Assembly (NCBI RefSeq): GCF_023283765.1
Contig: NZ_JAKILG010000013.1
Coordinates: 1 to 64,000, forward strand
DNA length: 64,000 nucleotides
Source of the DNA: Shewanella profunda
GTDB taxonomy: Bacteria; Pseudomonadota; Gammaproteobacteria; Enterobacterales; Shewanellaceae
Reading direction: 5' to 3'
Shown: piece by piece, positions 1 through 8,817 of the stretch
Layout: the number at the start of each line of letters is the position of its first letter
Position numbering within the stretch: position 1 is the first letter of the stretch
Notes under the pieces: model-generated
Databases searched by the model: none
What the model was told of the DNA's origin: nothing
The model's input: only the letters and a program-made list of their open reading frames with translations
Translations under genes and position numbers: made by a program

Positions 1-67
1 AGTGTTCAAACAGTGACATAGGGAATAGGTCGTTAGCATAACATGCTTGCTCTGATCCTGTTTAAGC

Positions 68-793
68 CTAAAAGTTTCCGTTAGTTAACAAAGTATGATC
101 CCGCCCTGCCTGCGCAATGACCTCTGCAGCATTAACTGCCGCTTGCAGTGGCTGATTAATACTATTAGACAACATAAAAGAAATCACAATCGCAATGATA
201 CTGGCAATAATGACCGTAAAAATTACTAACCAAAAATTACTGTCATATTCTGCAATGGATGCTAAACGAGTTTCATCGGAGAATTTTTTATTTATAGCAA
301 CAAGTTCTCTTAGTTCTTTAACCAAAACATCAGCTATTGAATAGAGTTGAGGGAGTGTCCCTTTAGCGTCTTCTAATTGACCTGCCATTGCTGATGCGAT
401 TAATTTTTCCAGCTCTTCGTAGTAGGAATTTCTAGCTTTATTAAATGCACTATATATTTGCCTTTCTTCATCAATAGAGATCAAACTTTCATATTCCCTG
501 CTGTATTTATCAACCTCTTGCTGAATCTCTCTGATTGAATCGACACTTTGTTGGCGACTCTCTTGGGTATCACTCTGCAATAGACGTAAGGTAGATATCC
601 GAACCCGCATTAGGTTTGCATTAAGCTCACCTAAGCTCATGATTGATGGGAGTAAATTGGTTTCAACAGTATTGGCATTATGACGAATAGTCTTCATTGA
701 TGAAATTGATAATCCACTCAAACCAATGAGCAGTAAAATCATTAGTGAAAAAGCAATTAATAGGCGGGCTTTAATATTTATCGTCCTTAACAT
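68..793 (-). pseudogene. Truncated methyl-accepting chemotaxis protein (N-terminal half only)
   Basis: The 241-residue product has the N-terminal half of a chemoreceptor: a first membrane segment at about residues 10-30, a periplasmic four-helix-type ligand domain (about 35-185), a second membrane segment (about 188-208) and the start of a HAMP linker (SNSINQPLQAAVNAAEVIAQ). The frame then runs into unrelated residues and a stop. The rest of HAMP and the long cytoplasmic signalling coiled coil that contacts CheA/CheW are missing. The other two frames of the remaining 67 bases also hit stops, so this is not a simple one-base slip. It probably cannot signal to the flagellar motor. The missing part could only lie outside the window. 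It sits next to the arabinose locus, but I see no evidence that it senses arabinose. Confidence 0.7.
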
Positions 794-1044
794 ACTCGGT
801 TACCTTCTATTCATAGGAATGATTCATTTCATCTAGTAGCATATACCGCTGATATTGCTACTAAATGATAGTTTTTGCTCCTTATTATAGATGATGAATA
901 CGGTATAAGACCAATTAATAACTCCCATAGCTAAAAGCACGACAATATTATGTTGCAATGTCAGGTGCTAACAGAATAATCGAGAGTGAGTAGCAAATTA
1001 TTGATTTTGTATTTAACAATAGCTGAATAACATTAACATTATTT

Positions 1045-2160
1045 TTATCTAGCTAATGTTTGTTGATCGGTTAACGCATTATTAAAGGCTGGAAATCCCT
1101 CTGCTGACCAGGATATAGCGCGGTAGTAGGTATGGCGATTACCATCGGTTAACGGCGTACCTTGAAGCTCAAGGTAATTGCGCGCATGGTAGAACATCAA
1201 CTCAGTTTTACCATCCTCAGCAAGAACAAAGCTATTATGCCCTGGGCCAAAGCGATTAAGTGCGGGATCAGTGGTAAAAACGGGATCCAAAACTTTATGC
1301 CAGTTGTTGGGATCGAGCAGATCAGCGTCTTGCTCCGCCCAAAGGAGTCCTATGGCATAACGATCATCGGTCGCACTGGCAGAATAAGTGACAAATACTT
1401 TACCGTTTTTCACCAATACCGCGGCGCCTTCATTGACTTTAAAGCCCAATCTTTCCCAACTGAGCAAAGGCTCACTGATGATTGCTTCTTGTGGTGCTGC
1501 CTCTGTGGGCGACAGCATTTTGGCAATCACCAGTCCCGTATTGTAGCTTTTGGCATCGTCCTGCTGCGCCCATATAAAATAGCCCTGCCCGCCAACACTA
1601 AAGCTGGTGGCATCTAAAGAAAATCCATCCCGTGCGGTTTTTAAACGGCCAAGCTCTTTCCAATCGCCCTTCATGGGATCCTCACCTTCGAGTCCCAATA
1701 CAAACATGCGGTTATGAAAACGCCGATCTTTATCACTGGCGGCGTAATAGATATACCAGCGGCCATCAATTTTATGCAGTTCTGGCGCCCAAATGTCGAT
1801 ACTCATTGGCCCAAAATCATGTTTACGCCAAATGATCCTGGGCTTAGCTTGACTTAAACCTTGGATATTAGCGGCATGACGCAGTTCTATGCGATCAAAC
1901 TCGGGCACAGATGCGATAAAGTAATAGCTACCATCATCGGCTTTTATTACCCAAGGATCGGCGCGGCGCTCAATAAAAGCAGAATGTTGAACCGTACTTG
2001 GCAGACTGACTTGAGGTTGGTGAAGCTCAAGGACTGGCACGGCATTCGCGGCACCAGCAGCACACACAGTGAACATAGTCGCGCTAATAAGGGTAGACAA
2101 CACGCCAGTTTTTGCTTTAGTCGCTCTTTTTACTTTAGTCAGTGGGGTTATGTTATCCAT
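1045..2160 (-). CDS. Secreted GH43-family glycosidase (probable alpha-L-arabinofuranosidase/arabinanase)
   Basis: This 371-residue protein begins with a basic, hydrophobic export signal ending near AGAANA (residue 40), so it should act in the periplasm or outside the cell. The five-bladed beta-propeller acid triad of glycoside hydrolase family 43 can be placed: Asp68 in RRADPWVIK (base), Asp183 in FSLDATSF (pKa modulator) and Glu244 in KVNEGAAVL (acid). Family 43 enzymes release arabinose or xylose from plant polysaccharides. It is the last gene of the transporter run, and its start overlaps the end of the permease gene by 8 bp, which ties it to arabinose uptake. The exact linkage cleaved cannot be read from the sequence. 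Confidence 0.85.
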   Translation of the reverse strand: MDNITPLTKVKRATKAKTGVLSTLISATMFTVCAAGAANAVPVLELHQPQVSLPSTVQHSAFIERRADPWVIKADDGSYYFIASVPEFDRIELRHAANIQGLSQAKPRIIWRKHDFGPMSIDIWAPELHKIDGRWYIYYAASDKDRRFHNRMFVLGLEGEDPMKGDWKELGRLKTARDGFSLDATSFSVGGQGYFIWAQQDDAKSYNTGLVIAKMLSPTEAAPQEAIISEPLLSWERLGFKVNEGAAVLVKNGKVFVTYSASATDDRYAIGLLWAEQDADLLDPNNWHKVLDPVFTTDPALNRFGPGHNSFVLAEDGKTELMFYHARNYLELQGTPLTDGNRHTYYRAISWSAEGFPAFNNALTDQQTLAR

Positions 2161-3115
2161 GGCTAGCTTTGCGTCCGTTCAAGAGTTTCTGTAACACGAT
2201 GAAGAAAAACAGCAATAAGCCAATCACTATCTTGGTCCACCAACTGCTTAAGGTGCCATCGAAGGTAATGTAGGTCTGGATAACCCCCATCAAAAACACC
2301 CCAAGTACAGTACCTAACACAAAACCGCTACCGCCGGTGAGCAAAGTACCACCAATCACCACGGCAGCAATGGCATCGAGCTCTACGCCAACCGCCCCAA
2401 GGGCATAACCAGAAAAGGTATAGAAGGTGAAAATAATCCCCGCCAAAGTAGCGAGAAAACTGCTAAGGGCGTAAATGCTAATGGTGGTTTTTGCAATCGA
2501 AACCCCCATTAACTCGGCCGACTGAGCATTACCGCCGAGTGCATATACATTTGTACCAAAACGACTGTAGTGCATCATGATGGCAATGATTGCAAAAAAT
2601 AGAATAAAAATCAGTGAGCTTACATCGAGCGAACCATGACCAGGTAAGGCAATACTCAAATCGGCTATCGCATCATAAAACGGATGATCAATCGCTATCG
2701 ACTCTTCACTCACCGTTGTGGCAATACCGCGGGCGAGAAACATCCCCGCTAGAGTTACAATAAAGGGCTGCAACTTATAGACATGAATGATAGTGCCCAT
2801 CAGTGCGCCAAAGAGCGTGCCTAAGGGTAAGATAAGTGCAAATGCGAGCAGCGGATGCCACTGATATTGCGTAATTAACACACTACTGAGTACACCACTT
2901 AAAGCAATCACAGAGCCTACGGAGAGATCAATACCACCCGAGATAATCACTAGGGTCATCCCAAGTGCAGTGATCAATAGAAAAGCATTATCACGGAATA
3001 GGTTAGTCACCACTCGAGCGCTGGCAAAACCCTCAAATTGTAGCGACCCTATCAGGAACATGACCAACAGCAAGGAGGCCGTGATCCACAATGGAATAAA
3101 ACGTTTAGACATCAT
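2153..3115 (-). CDS. araZ: Sugar ABC transporter permease (YjfF/AraZ-like)
   Basis: A 320-residue, highly hydrophobic inner-membrane protein of the RbsC/XylH permease family. It carries the family signature GMTLVIISGGIDLSVGSVIA near residues 55-75 and the cytoplasmic EAA-like loop region near ALGGNAQSAELMGVSIAKT. It overlaps the upstream permease by 4 bp (ATGA), so the two are translationally coupled and probably form a heterodimer, as YtfT-YjfF do. The symbol follows the araUVWZ naming I recall for the Shewanella arabinose transporter. Substrate is inferred from the neighbours. Confidence 0.85.
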   Translation of the reverse strand: MMSKRFIPLWITASLLLVMFLIGSLQFEGFASARVVTNLFRDNAFLLITALGMTLVIISGGIDLSVGSVIALSGVLSSVLITQYQWHPLLAFALILPLGTLFGALMGTIIHVYKLQPFIVTLAGMFLARGIATTVSEESIAIDHPFYDAIADLSIALPGHGSLDVSSLIFILFFAIIAIMMHYSRFGTNVYALGGNAQSAELMGVSIAKTTISIYALSSFLATLAGIIFTFYTFSGYALGAVGVELDAIAAVVIGGTLLTGGSGFVLGTVLGVFLMGVIQTYITFDGTLSSWWTKIVIGLLLFFFIVLQKLLNGRKASHG

Positions 3116-4230
3116 TTCTTGTCTCCAACCTTTGTGCCCTTGAATACGCGTAATTTAAATAAGCCAGACAACTGACGTCTGAATTTTTCCGACTGCAATA
3201 AAAGTACGGTTAAGATCACTATGGCTTTGATCAACAGATTAAATTTGGCGGGTAAACCACTGACAATAATCGTTGTGGCTAAGGTTTGAATGATAAGAGC
3301 GCCAATGATTGACAAAAACAGAGAGAAGCGCCCACCCGTTAATGCCGCACCACCAATCACCACCGCTAAAATGGCATCGAGTTCGAGCCACAATCCCGCG
3401 TTATTGGCGTCTGAACCTTGGATATCGGCGGTGCTTATCATACCGGCTAAGGCCGCACATAGGCCTGCAATTGCATAGGCGAATAGTTTGATGGATTTGT
3501 CGTTTATCCCAAGATAGCGGCTCGCCTTAGCATTACAACCAACGGCTTCAATAAAGAGTCCAAGAGCCGTTTTACGCAGCAACAATTGGGTCAATACCAG
3601 CATGCCAATGACAATCCAAATCGGCATAGGTAATCCTAAAAACTGCCCGACACCAATGGCAGCAAAGCCTTGATGTTGGAACGTGACTATCTGTCCTTGG
3701 TTAATAAGCTGAGCAACACCACGTCCCGCAACCATCAGGAGTAACGTGGCAACAATCGGCTGGATCCCTAAAAAACTCACTAACGTACCATTAATGCAGC
3801 CCGCCATTAATCCCACGACAAGACCGGCAAGAACCACAGTACCAAGGCCAATATCCGGTAATAGTAAGAGGTTTGCGCATACTGCCCCGGCGATTGCCAT
3901 CACAGCGCCAACGGAAAGATCAATCCCACCAGTAGCAATCACTAGACTCATGCCAATGGCGAGCAGTGCAACAGGTGCACTGCGGTTTAAAATATCAATT
4001 AAGGATCCATAAAGCCGGTCATCTTGATAGGCAATATGGAAGAAACTGCTATCAATAAAGAGGTTTGCCAGTAACAGTAAGGCCAGTGCTAACAGCGGCC
4101 AGAGATACCGACCAAAGGACGTAGACTTACCCGCTTGATAGCGATCATTGGGTGTGTTACTGCTGGTTTGTTGACTGTTTGGCATCTCAATCAAAGCCTC
4201 GGATGACATCATTTCTACTGAGGTTTTCAT
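3112..4230 (-). CDS. araW: Sugar ABC transporter permease (YtfT/AraW-like)
   Basis: A 372-residue permease with a roughly 45-residue hydrophilic N-terminal extension before the first membrane segment. The signature GMSLVIATGGIDLSVGAVMA lies at about residues 97-116, and the conserved loop EAVGCNAKASRYLGIND is present. It starts directly after the ATPase stop (no gap) and overlaps the second permease by 4 bp. Such tight packing indicates one transcript for the whole transporter. With its partner it would form the membrane channel of a high-affinity pentose importer. Confidence 0.85.
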   Translation of the reverse strand: MKTSVEMMSSEALIEMPNSQQTSSNTPNDRYQAGKSTSFGRYLWPLLALALLLLANLFIDSSFFHIAYQDDRLYGSLIDILNRSAPVALLAIGMSLVIATGGIDLSVGAVMAIAGAVCANLLLLPDIGLGTVVLAGLVVGLMAGCINGTLVSFLGIQPIVATLLLMVAGRGVAQLINQGQIVTFQHQGFAAIGVGQFLGLPMPIWIVIGMLVLTQLLLRKTALGLFIEAVGCNAKASRYLGINDKSIKLFAYAIAGLCAALAGMISTADIQGSDANNAGLWLELDAILAVVIGGAALTGGRFSLFLSIIGALIIQTLATTIIVSGLPAKFNLLIKAIVILTVLLLQSEKFRRQLSGLFKLRVFKGTKVGDKK

Positions 4231-5730
4231 CTATCCCTCCGCAATGGCTTGCATAACGTGTTGTGAGGTAAGTTCAGAGCCCGATAATTCACGCACTGCA
4301 TATCGGTCGCGCAATACCACTACTTTGTTGGAAAAGGCGACCAGTTCATCAAGCTCAGATGAAGCAACCAGTAACGACATACCGTCATCACATAAGGTTC
4401 TAATCAGCTTGATAATTTCGGCGTGAGCACCAATATCGATACCGCGAGTCGGTTCATCTAATACAAGGAGAATGGGTTCAATGGCGAGCCAGCGAGCTAA
4501 AATAACTTTTTGTTGATTACCGCCACTGAGTTGCTCAATGGGTTTATCTGCATCTGGGGTCGCTATCTGTAACTTATCGATAAAAAATTGGGCGATTTCC
4601 TGCTGCCTTGTCTTTGACAAACAGCGCCACCATCCTACCCTCGCCTGCAATGCCAGAATGATATTCTCGCGGATCGACAGCGGGCCGATAATGCCATCGA
4701 CCTTACGATCCTCTGGACACAGTGCAATGCCCGCATTAATCGCATCTACTGGGTGCGAAAGATGGAGCTTTTTACCCGCAAGGTGAATACTGCCACTATC
4801 GAGCAAATCGAGCCCAAATACCGCATTACACACCTCACTACGCCCTGAACCCAACAGTCCAGCAAGCCCAACGGCTTGACCTTTAGGAACTGTTAAATTC
4901 ATCGATTGAATTGACCCTTTAACCGACACGCCCTCAAGGGACAAGAGTACGGCTGAAGTGCCGTTTGATGTTTGTTCCGCAGAGGTTTTTTCGACTAAAT
5001 GCTGCTGTAATGAGCGCCCGAGCATGGCTTCGATAAGCTGAGGTTGTGGCAGTTCAGATGTCAGGTATTCACCGATAAAACGACCATTTCGCAACACTGT
5101 GATACGGTCGCTAATTTGATAAACCTGATCGAGAAAGTGCGTAATAAACACTATCGCGACACCCTTTTGCTTGAGCTGGTTCAAAATGCCAAACAGCACT
5201 TGTACCTCATCGGCATCCAAACTCGCCGTTGGCTCATCTAGCACTAGGACTTTAGCCGACATAGCTACGCCTCGGGCAATTGCAATAAGTTGCTGAACAG
5301 CAATGGAATAACTCGATAACGGCGCACTCACATCAATATCGAGCTTAAATTGCGTCAGTACAGTGCGTGCATCGGCATACATTTTCTGAAAATGGATCAA
5401 ACCAAAGCGTTTTGGCTCGTGGCCCAAAAATAAATTTTGCGCCACGGTAAGGTTAGGTACCAGATTGACCTCCTGATACACAGTGCTTATGCCGATCTTT
5501 TGGGCCTCAATAGGCGTATTAAAATGCTGTTTTTCATTTAGAAAAATGATTTCGCCACCATCTTTCGATTGTGCGCCAGTCATCACTTTTACTAAGGTAG
5601 ATTTACCCGCACCATTTTCACCTAATAAGGCGTGAACTTCCCCTGAAAATAACCGTAAATTCACCTCTTCTAGTGCTTTTACGCCCGGATAATGTTTACT
5701 GATATTCTTAAGTTCTAAGATAAGGCTCAT
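4231..5730 (-). CDS. araV: Sugar ABC transporter ATPase, two-domain (YtfR/AraV-like)
   Basis: The protein carries two ABC cassettes in one chain, as in RbsA, XylG and YtfR. The first has an intact Walker A (GENGAGKST) and Walker B (VLVLDEPTASLD). The second has the degenerate P-loop GLLGSGRSE, which is normal for the family, plus a signature SGGNQQKV and Walker B LLVLDEPTRGID. An in-frame TTG exists at 5745, but the GGGGAG ribosome-binding site lies 7 bases upstream of the ATG at 5730, so I start there. It would power arabinose import from the inner face of the membrane together with the two downstream permeases. Confidence 0.88.
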   Translation of the reverse strand: MSLILELKNISKHYPGVKALEEVNLRLFSGEVHALLGENGAGKSTLVKVMTGAQSKDGGEIIFLNEKQHFNTPIEAQKIGISTVYQEVNLVPNLTVAQNLFLGHEPKRFGLIHFQKMYADARTVLTQFKLDIDVSAPLSSYSIAVQQLIAIARGVAMSAKVLVLDEPTASLDADEVQVLFGILNQLKQKGVAIVFITHFLDQVYQISDRITVLRNGRFIGEYLTSELPQPQLIEAMLGRSLQQHLVEKTSAEQTSNGTSAVLLSLEGVSVKGSIQSMNLTVPKGQAVGLAGLLGSGRSEVCNAVFGLDLLDSGSIHLAGKKLHLSHPVDAINAGIALCPEDRKVDGIIGPLSIRENIILALQARVGWWRCLSKTRQQEIAQFFIDKLQIATPDADKPIEQLSGGNQQKVILARWLAIEPILLVLDEPTRGIDIGAHAEIIKLIRTLCDDGMSLLVASSELDELVAFSNKVVVLRDRYAVRELSGSELTSQHVMQAIAEG

Positions 5731-5766
5731 AGAGCATCTCCCCAAGAAACTGTCTATCGCGGATTA

Positions 5767-6705
5767 TTACAGGCGACGTTTTTCATATTCGGCTGCTGCG
5801 GTTTCTTGAGTGAATACATCACCTGTTGTACTGATAAGCTTAGGCAGATCTTTATTTCCCTTAAGGAAAGCATCAATCGCATCGAAAGCAGGACCACCTA
5901 AATATGGACTCAATTCGACCGTTGCATTAACGTCACCATCAGCCATCGCTTTGAAGTAATCAGGTACACCATCAACAGAGACAATTAAGATATCTTTACC
6001 TGGTTTAAATCCTGCTTCTTTAATGGCTTGTACAGCACCTAATGCCATTTCATCGTTATGTGACCAAACGGCACACAGCGCTTGACCATTCTGTGCTTTT
6101 AGAAAACCCTCCATCACTTCTTTACCCTTAGCGCGGGTAAATTCCCCTGTTTGACTACGCACAATTTTGGCATTCGAGTAATTAGCAATGACGGCATTAA
6201 AACCTGCAGCGCGATCGATAGCGGCAGTCGCACCGACTGTGCCCTGTAACTCAGCAATCGCACAGTTACCTTCGGTTTTATCCATTAACCACTGCGCTAT
6301 TTTGCGGCCTTCTTCGGTAAAGTCTGAGGCAATACGGGTGAGAAACAGTGAGTCATCATCAACCTTAATATTACGGTCAACAATGACAACGGGGATATTC
6401 GCTCGCTTGGCTTCCTTAAGCACGGGTTTCCAGCCCGTTTCAACGACGGGCGCGATAATAATCGCATCGACACCTTGGGCGATAAAGCTACGTACAGCCT
6501 TGATTTGGTTCTCTTGTTTTTGCTGAGCATCGGCAAACTTTAAGTCAATTCCCCGTTGTTTTGCTTCCGCTTTTACCGCCTCACTAAAACTGGTTCGCCA
6601 GCCACTTTCTGAGCCCACCTGCGAAAAACCTACCGTGGTCGCAAAGGCACAACTGGCTCCTATTGCCCATAAACTGAATACTGAAACTAGTGTATAATTT
6701 TTCAT
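5767..6705 (-). CDS. araU: Periplasmic sugar-binding protein (YtfQ/AraU-like)
   Basis: The start at 6705 is chosen because an AAGGGA ribosome-binding site precedes this ATG and the protein then begins with a clean signal peptide (MKNYTLVSVF... ending ASCAFA). The mature part is a type I periplasmic binding protein of the ribose/galactofuranose class (FSQVGSESGWRTSFSEAVKA, then VDAIIIAPVVETGWKPVLKE and IPVVIVDRNI). It should capture the sugar in the periplasm and deliver it to the AraVWZ importer encoded 36 bp downstream. Binding to arabinose is inferred from context; a furanose form is plausible because the closest E. coli homologue binds galactofuranose. Confidence 0.87.
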   Translation of the reverse strand: MKNYTLVSVFSLWAIGASCAFATTVGFSQVGSESGWRTSFSEAVKAEAKQRGIDLKFADAQQKQENQIKAVRSFIAQGVDAIIIAPVVETGWKPVLKEAKRANIPVVIVDRNIKVDDDSLFLTRIASDFTEEGRKIAQWLMDKTEGNCAIAELQGTVGATAAIDRAAGFNAVIANYSNAKIVRSQTGEFTRAKGKEVMEGFLKAQNGQALCAVWSHNDEMALGAVQAIKEAGFKPGKDILIVSVDGVPDYFKAMADGDVNATVELSPYLGGPAFDAIDAFLKGNKDLPKLISTTGDVFTQETAAAEYEKRRL

Positions 6706-6795
6706 TTTTATTCCCTTATTAAATTTTAATAACAGCAATCCCCAGACCTTCTTAATGCAGAAGATCAAACTCAATTAAACTAATATGACTAATCC

Positions 6796-6821
6796 GTTAT
6801 ATAACTCGCGTGTTATATAAC
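6796..6821. promoter_or_regulatory. Two GTTATATAAC palindromes forming a 10-bp stem
   Basis: GTTATATAAC is itself a palindrome. It occurs at 6796-6805 and again at 6812-6821, separated by TCGCGT, so the pair can also fold into a 10-bp hairpin with a 6-base loop. It lies in the 124-bp gap between the mutarotase gene and the binding-protein gene. It could be an operator or an mRNA hairpin that sets the level of the binding protein relative to its neighbours. No T-run follows, so it is not a typical terminator. Confidence 0.5.
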
Positions 6822-6829
6822 CTATAAAA

Positions 6830-7885
6830 TTAGATATTTTTAAATTTATGCACCGTTATTTGTTTATAGCGCTTATTTGGCTCTAACATGACACTCGGAA
6901 AATGATCAATATTGACAGCATTAGGATAACCATGGGTTTCTAAACATAAACCTTGATATTGATTTAAAGGTTTTCCATTATTATCAAGCCTAGTGCTATC
7001 TAAAAAATTACCACTATAAAATTGCACGCCTAATTCTGTGGTACTGATTTCCATTTCACGCCCTGAGATAGGTTCGATTAACGTGGCGATGGTTTTTAAG
7101 CTTGAGGTATTATCTAGATCCTTCGCCATCACAAAATAGTGGTCATAACCGTTACCCAATTTATGAATATCCTGAGAGATGGGTTTTATTTGGCGAAAAT
7201 CGAAGGGGGTATCATCCACTAAAATCAGTTCACCCGTAGGAATTTGCTCAGTATTAAGGGCTAAAACATGACTCGCATTAAGTTGCAAGTTGTGGTTTAA
7301 AATGCCGTTTTGCTTATCGGATGCGAGATTCCAATAGGCGTGATTTGTTAAGCAGACGGGTGTAGTTTGGTCAGAGAGTGCATCATAAATTAGGGTTAAC
7401 TCATTACTTTCGCTAAGGCGATATTCAACTTTTACTGACAAATTACCCGGATAACCTTGGTCACCATCAGGACTTTGTATCCTAAAGATAGCGGCGACAG
7501 CATCGGAATATTGCTCCGTTTCACATTGCCAAATACAGTGGCTTAAGCCTTGTGGACCGCCATGAAGTTGATTATTGCCTTCATTCGGGGTTAATACAAT
7601 GGTTTGACCCTTTAAAGAAAACGCCGCACCACCAATCCGATTTGCAACGCGGCCTGCAGTAATACCAAAATAATAAGGGTTTATTGCCCAATCTTGAATA
7701 TTTTGATAACTCAAACTGAGATCAATGGTTTTATCTTCTTTTCCATAGAGTTTTACAGACCAAATACTCGCACCATAGTTAGATAGCACCACTTCCAAAC
7801 CATGACTATTGGTTAATGTAATTAACTGCAACGGTGCGGGAAAGGCGCTATGCGTTAATTGTTGTGTAGAGATAGAGAGTGCCAT
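6830..7885 (-). CDS. galM: Aldose 1-epimerase (mutarotase)
   Basis: The protein matches the GalM family: GITAGRVANRIGGAAFSLKG, NEGNNQLHGGPQGLSH with the conserved active-site His, the second His in CLTNHAYWNL, and a C-terminal Glu in LCLETHGYPNAVN. It interconverts alpha and beta anomers of aldoses. Within this run it would feed the anomer needed by the isomerase or by the neighbouring dehydrogenase. A GTG at 7924 is in frame, but the ATG at 7885 has an AAAGGTG ribosome-binding site and fits the family N-terminus better. There is no signal peptide, so it acts in the cytoplasm. It may be specialised for arabinose rather than galactose. Confidence 0.88.
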   Translation of the reverse strand: MALSISTQQLTHSAFPAPLQLITLTNSHGLEVVLSNYGASIWSVKLYGKEDKTIDLSLSYQNIQDWAINPYYFGITAGRVANRIGGAAFSLKGQTIVLTPNEGNNQLHGGPQGLSHCIWQCETEQYSDAVAAIFRIQSPDGDQGYPGNLSVKVEYRLSESNELTLIYDALSDQTTPVCLTNHAYWNLASDKQNGILNHNLQLNASHVLALNTEQIPTGELILVDDTPFDFRQIKPISQDIHKLGNGYDHYFVMAKDLDNTSSLKTIATLIEPISGREMEISTTELGVQFYSGNFLDSTRLDNNGKPLNQYQGLCLETHGYPNAVNIDHFPSVMLEPNKRYKQITVHKFKNI

Positions 7886-7987
7886 ATGAGTGCTTTCACC
7901 TTTTATATTAAGTTTTCTCAGCACTCATCCTCAGCTATCTATCTAAGATAATGACGACTTAATAAACAAATACTTTATTGTTAATGA

Positions 7988-8758
7988 TTAAATCCAACCA
8001 CCGTCTACAATAAAATTTTGTGCTGTGCAGAGTTTGCTATCATCGGCCGCCAGAAATAACGCCATAGCGGCAATATCTTCAGGCATTACATATTCTTTAA
8101 TACATTGATTATCTTCAATATGTTTTGCCGTATCCTTATCAACCCAGTGAGTTAATTGACGCTTAGTCATCACCCAACCTGGAGTCAACGTATTAATTCG
8201 AATTCTATCTTTACCTAAATCTGCGGCGAGCCCGCGAGTCAGTCCCATCGCTCCTGCCTTAGAGGCGGTATAACCTGCCATACCGGACTGGCGATTATGC
8301 CAACTCATTGAACCTAAATTGATCACTGAGCCGCCACCAAGATGTTGCATTTGTGGTCTTACCGCTTGCACAGCAAAAAAATAATGGCGCAAATTGGTAT
8401 TTAAGCAGTGATCCCAATATTCGGGGGTCACTTCATCTATGCTATGACGCTCGTCGCAGGCGGCGTTATTAATCAATACTGCAATGGCTCCAATATCCTG
8501 CTCTATCTGAATGACGACGTTTTTTAGCGCCTCAATATCAACCAGATCACAGGGATAAAATTTCAATATGGCATCGGGCATGCTTGCCAATAGACTGTTA
8601 ACGAGTTGATTTGACTCCTTTACCAGTATGTCGACGAATGCGACTTTCGCGCCCTGCTCTAAAAATGCTCTCACTAAGCAGGCGCCAATACCCGTACCGC
8701 CACCACTGATAAAAATGGTTTTCCCTTCCAAACTCGGGTATTGATTACTCAACTTCAT
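7988..8758 (-). CDS. SDR-family sugar 1-dehydrogenase (XylB-like), probably for L-arabinose
   Basis: A 256-residue short-chain dehydrogenase with the NAD(P) motif SGGGTGIG (about residues 18-25), a NNAA motif, the catalytic Ser in GSMSWH and the YTASKAG Tyr-Lys pair. Several stretches resemble the D-xylose 1-dehydrogenase XylB of Caulobacter as I remember it: YPSLEGK near the start, YWD..NTNLRH, GSMSWH and the SKLCTAQ region near the C-terminus. The likely reaction is oxidation of an aldopentose to its aldonolactone. It lies between a mutarotase gene and an aldonate dehydratase gene, which supports a role in an oxidative arabinose (or xylose/fucose) route. The substrate is inferred. Confidence 0.82.
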   Translation of the reverse strand: MKLSNQYPSLEGKTIFISGGGTGIGACLVRAFLEQGAKVAFVDILVKESNQLVNSLLASMPDAILKFYPCDLVDIEALKNVVIQIEQDIGAIAVLINNAACDERHSIDEVTPEYWDHCLNTNLRHYFFAVQAVRPQMQHLGGGSVINLGSMSWHNRQSGMAGYTASKAGAMGLTRGLAADLGKDRIRINTLTPGWVMTKRQLTHWVDKDTAKHIEDNQCIKEYVMPEDIAAMALFLAADDSKLCTAQNFIVDGGWI

Positions 8759-8817
8759 AACTCAACCTTTATTAAAATAATTATTTGGTTTTATTATAAA
8801 AGAAAAAGTGTTCATGT

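Noticed and set aside
1162-2166. Several plus-strand frames opposite the first GH43 gene
   Set aside because: They are antisense to a clear GH43 gene, lack ribosome-binding sites and show no family features.
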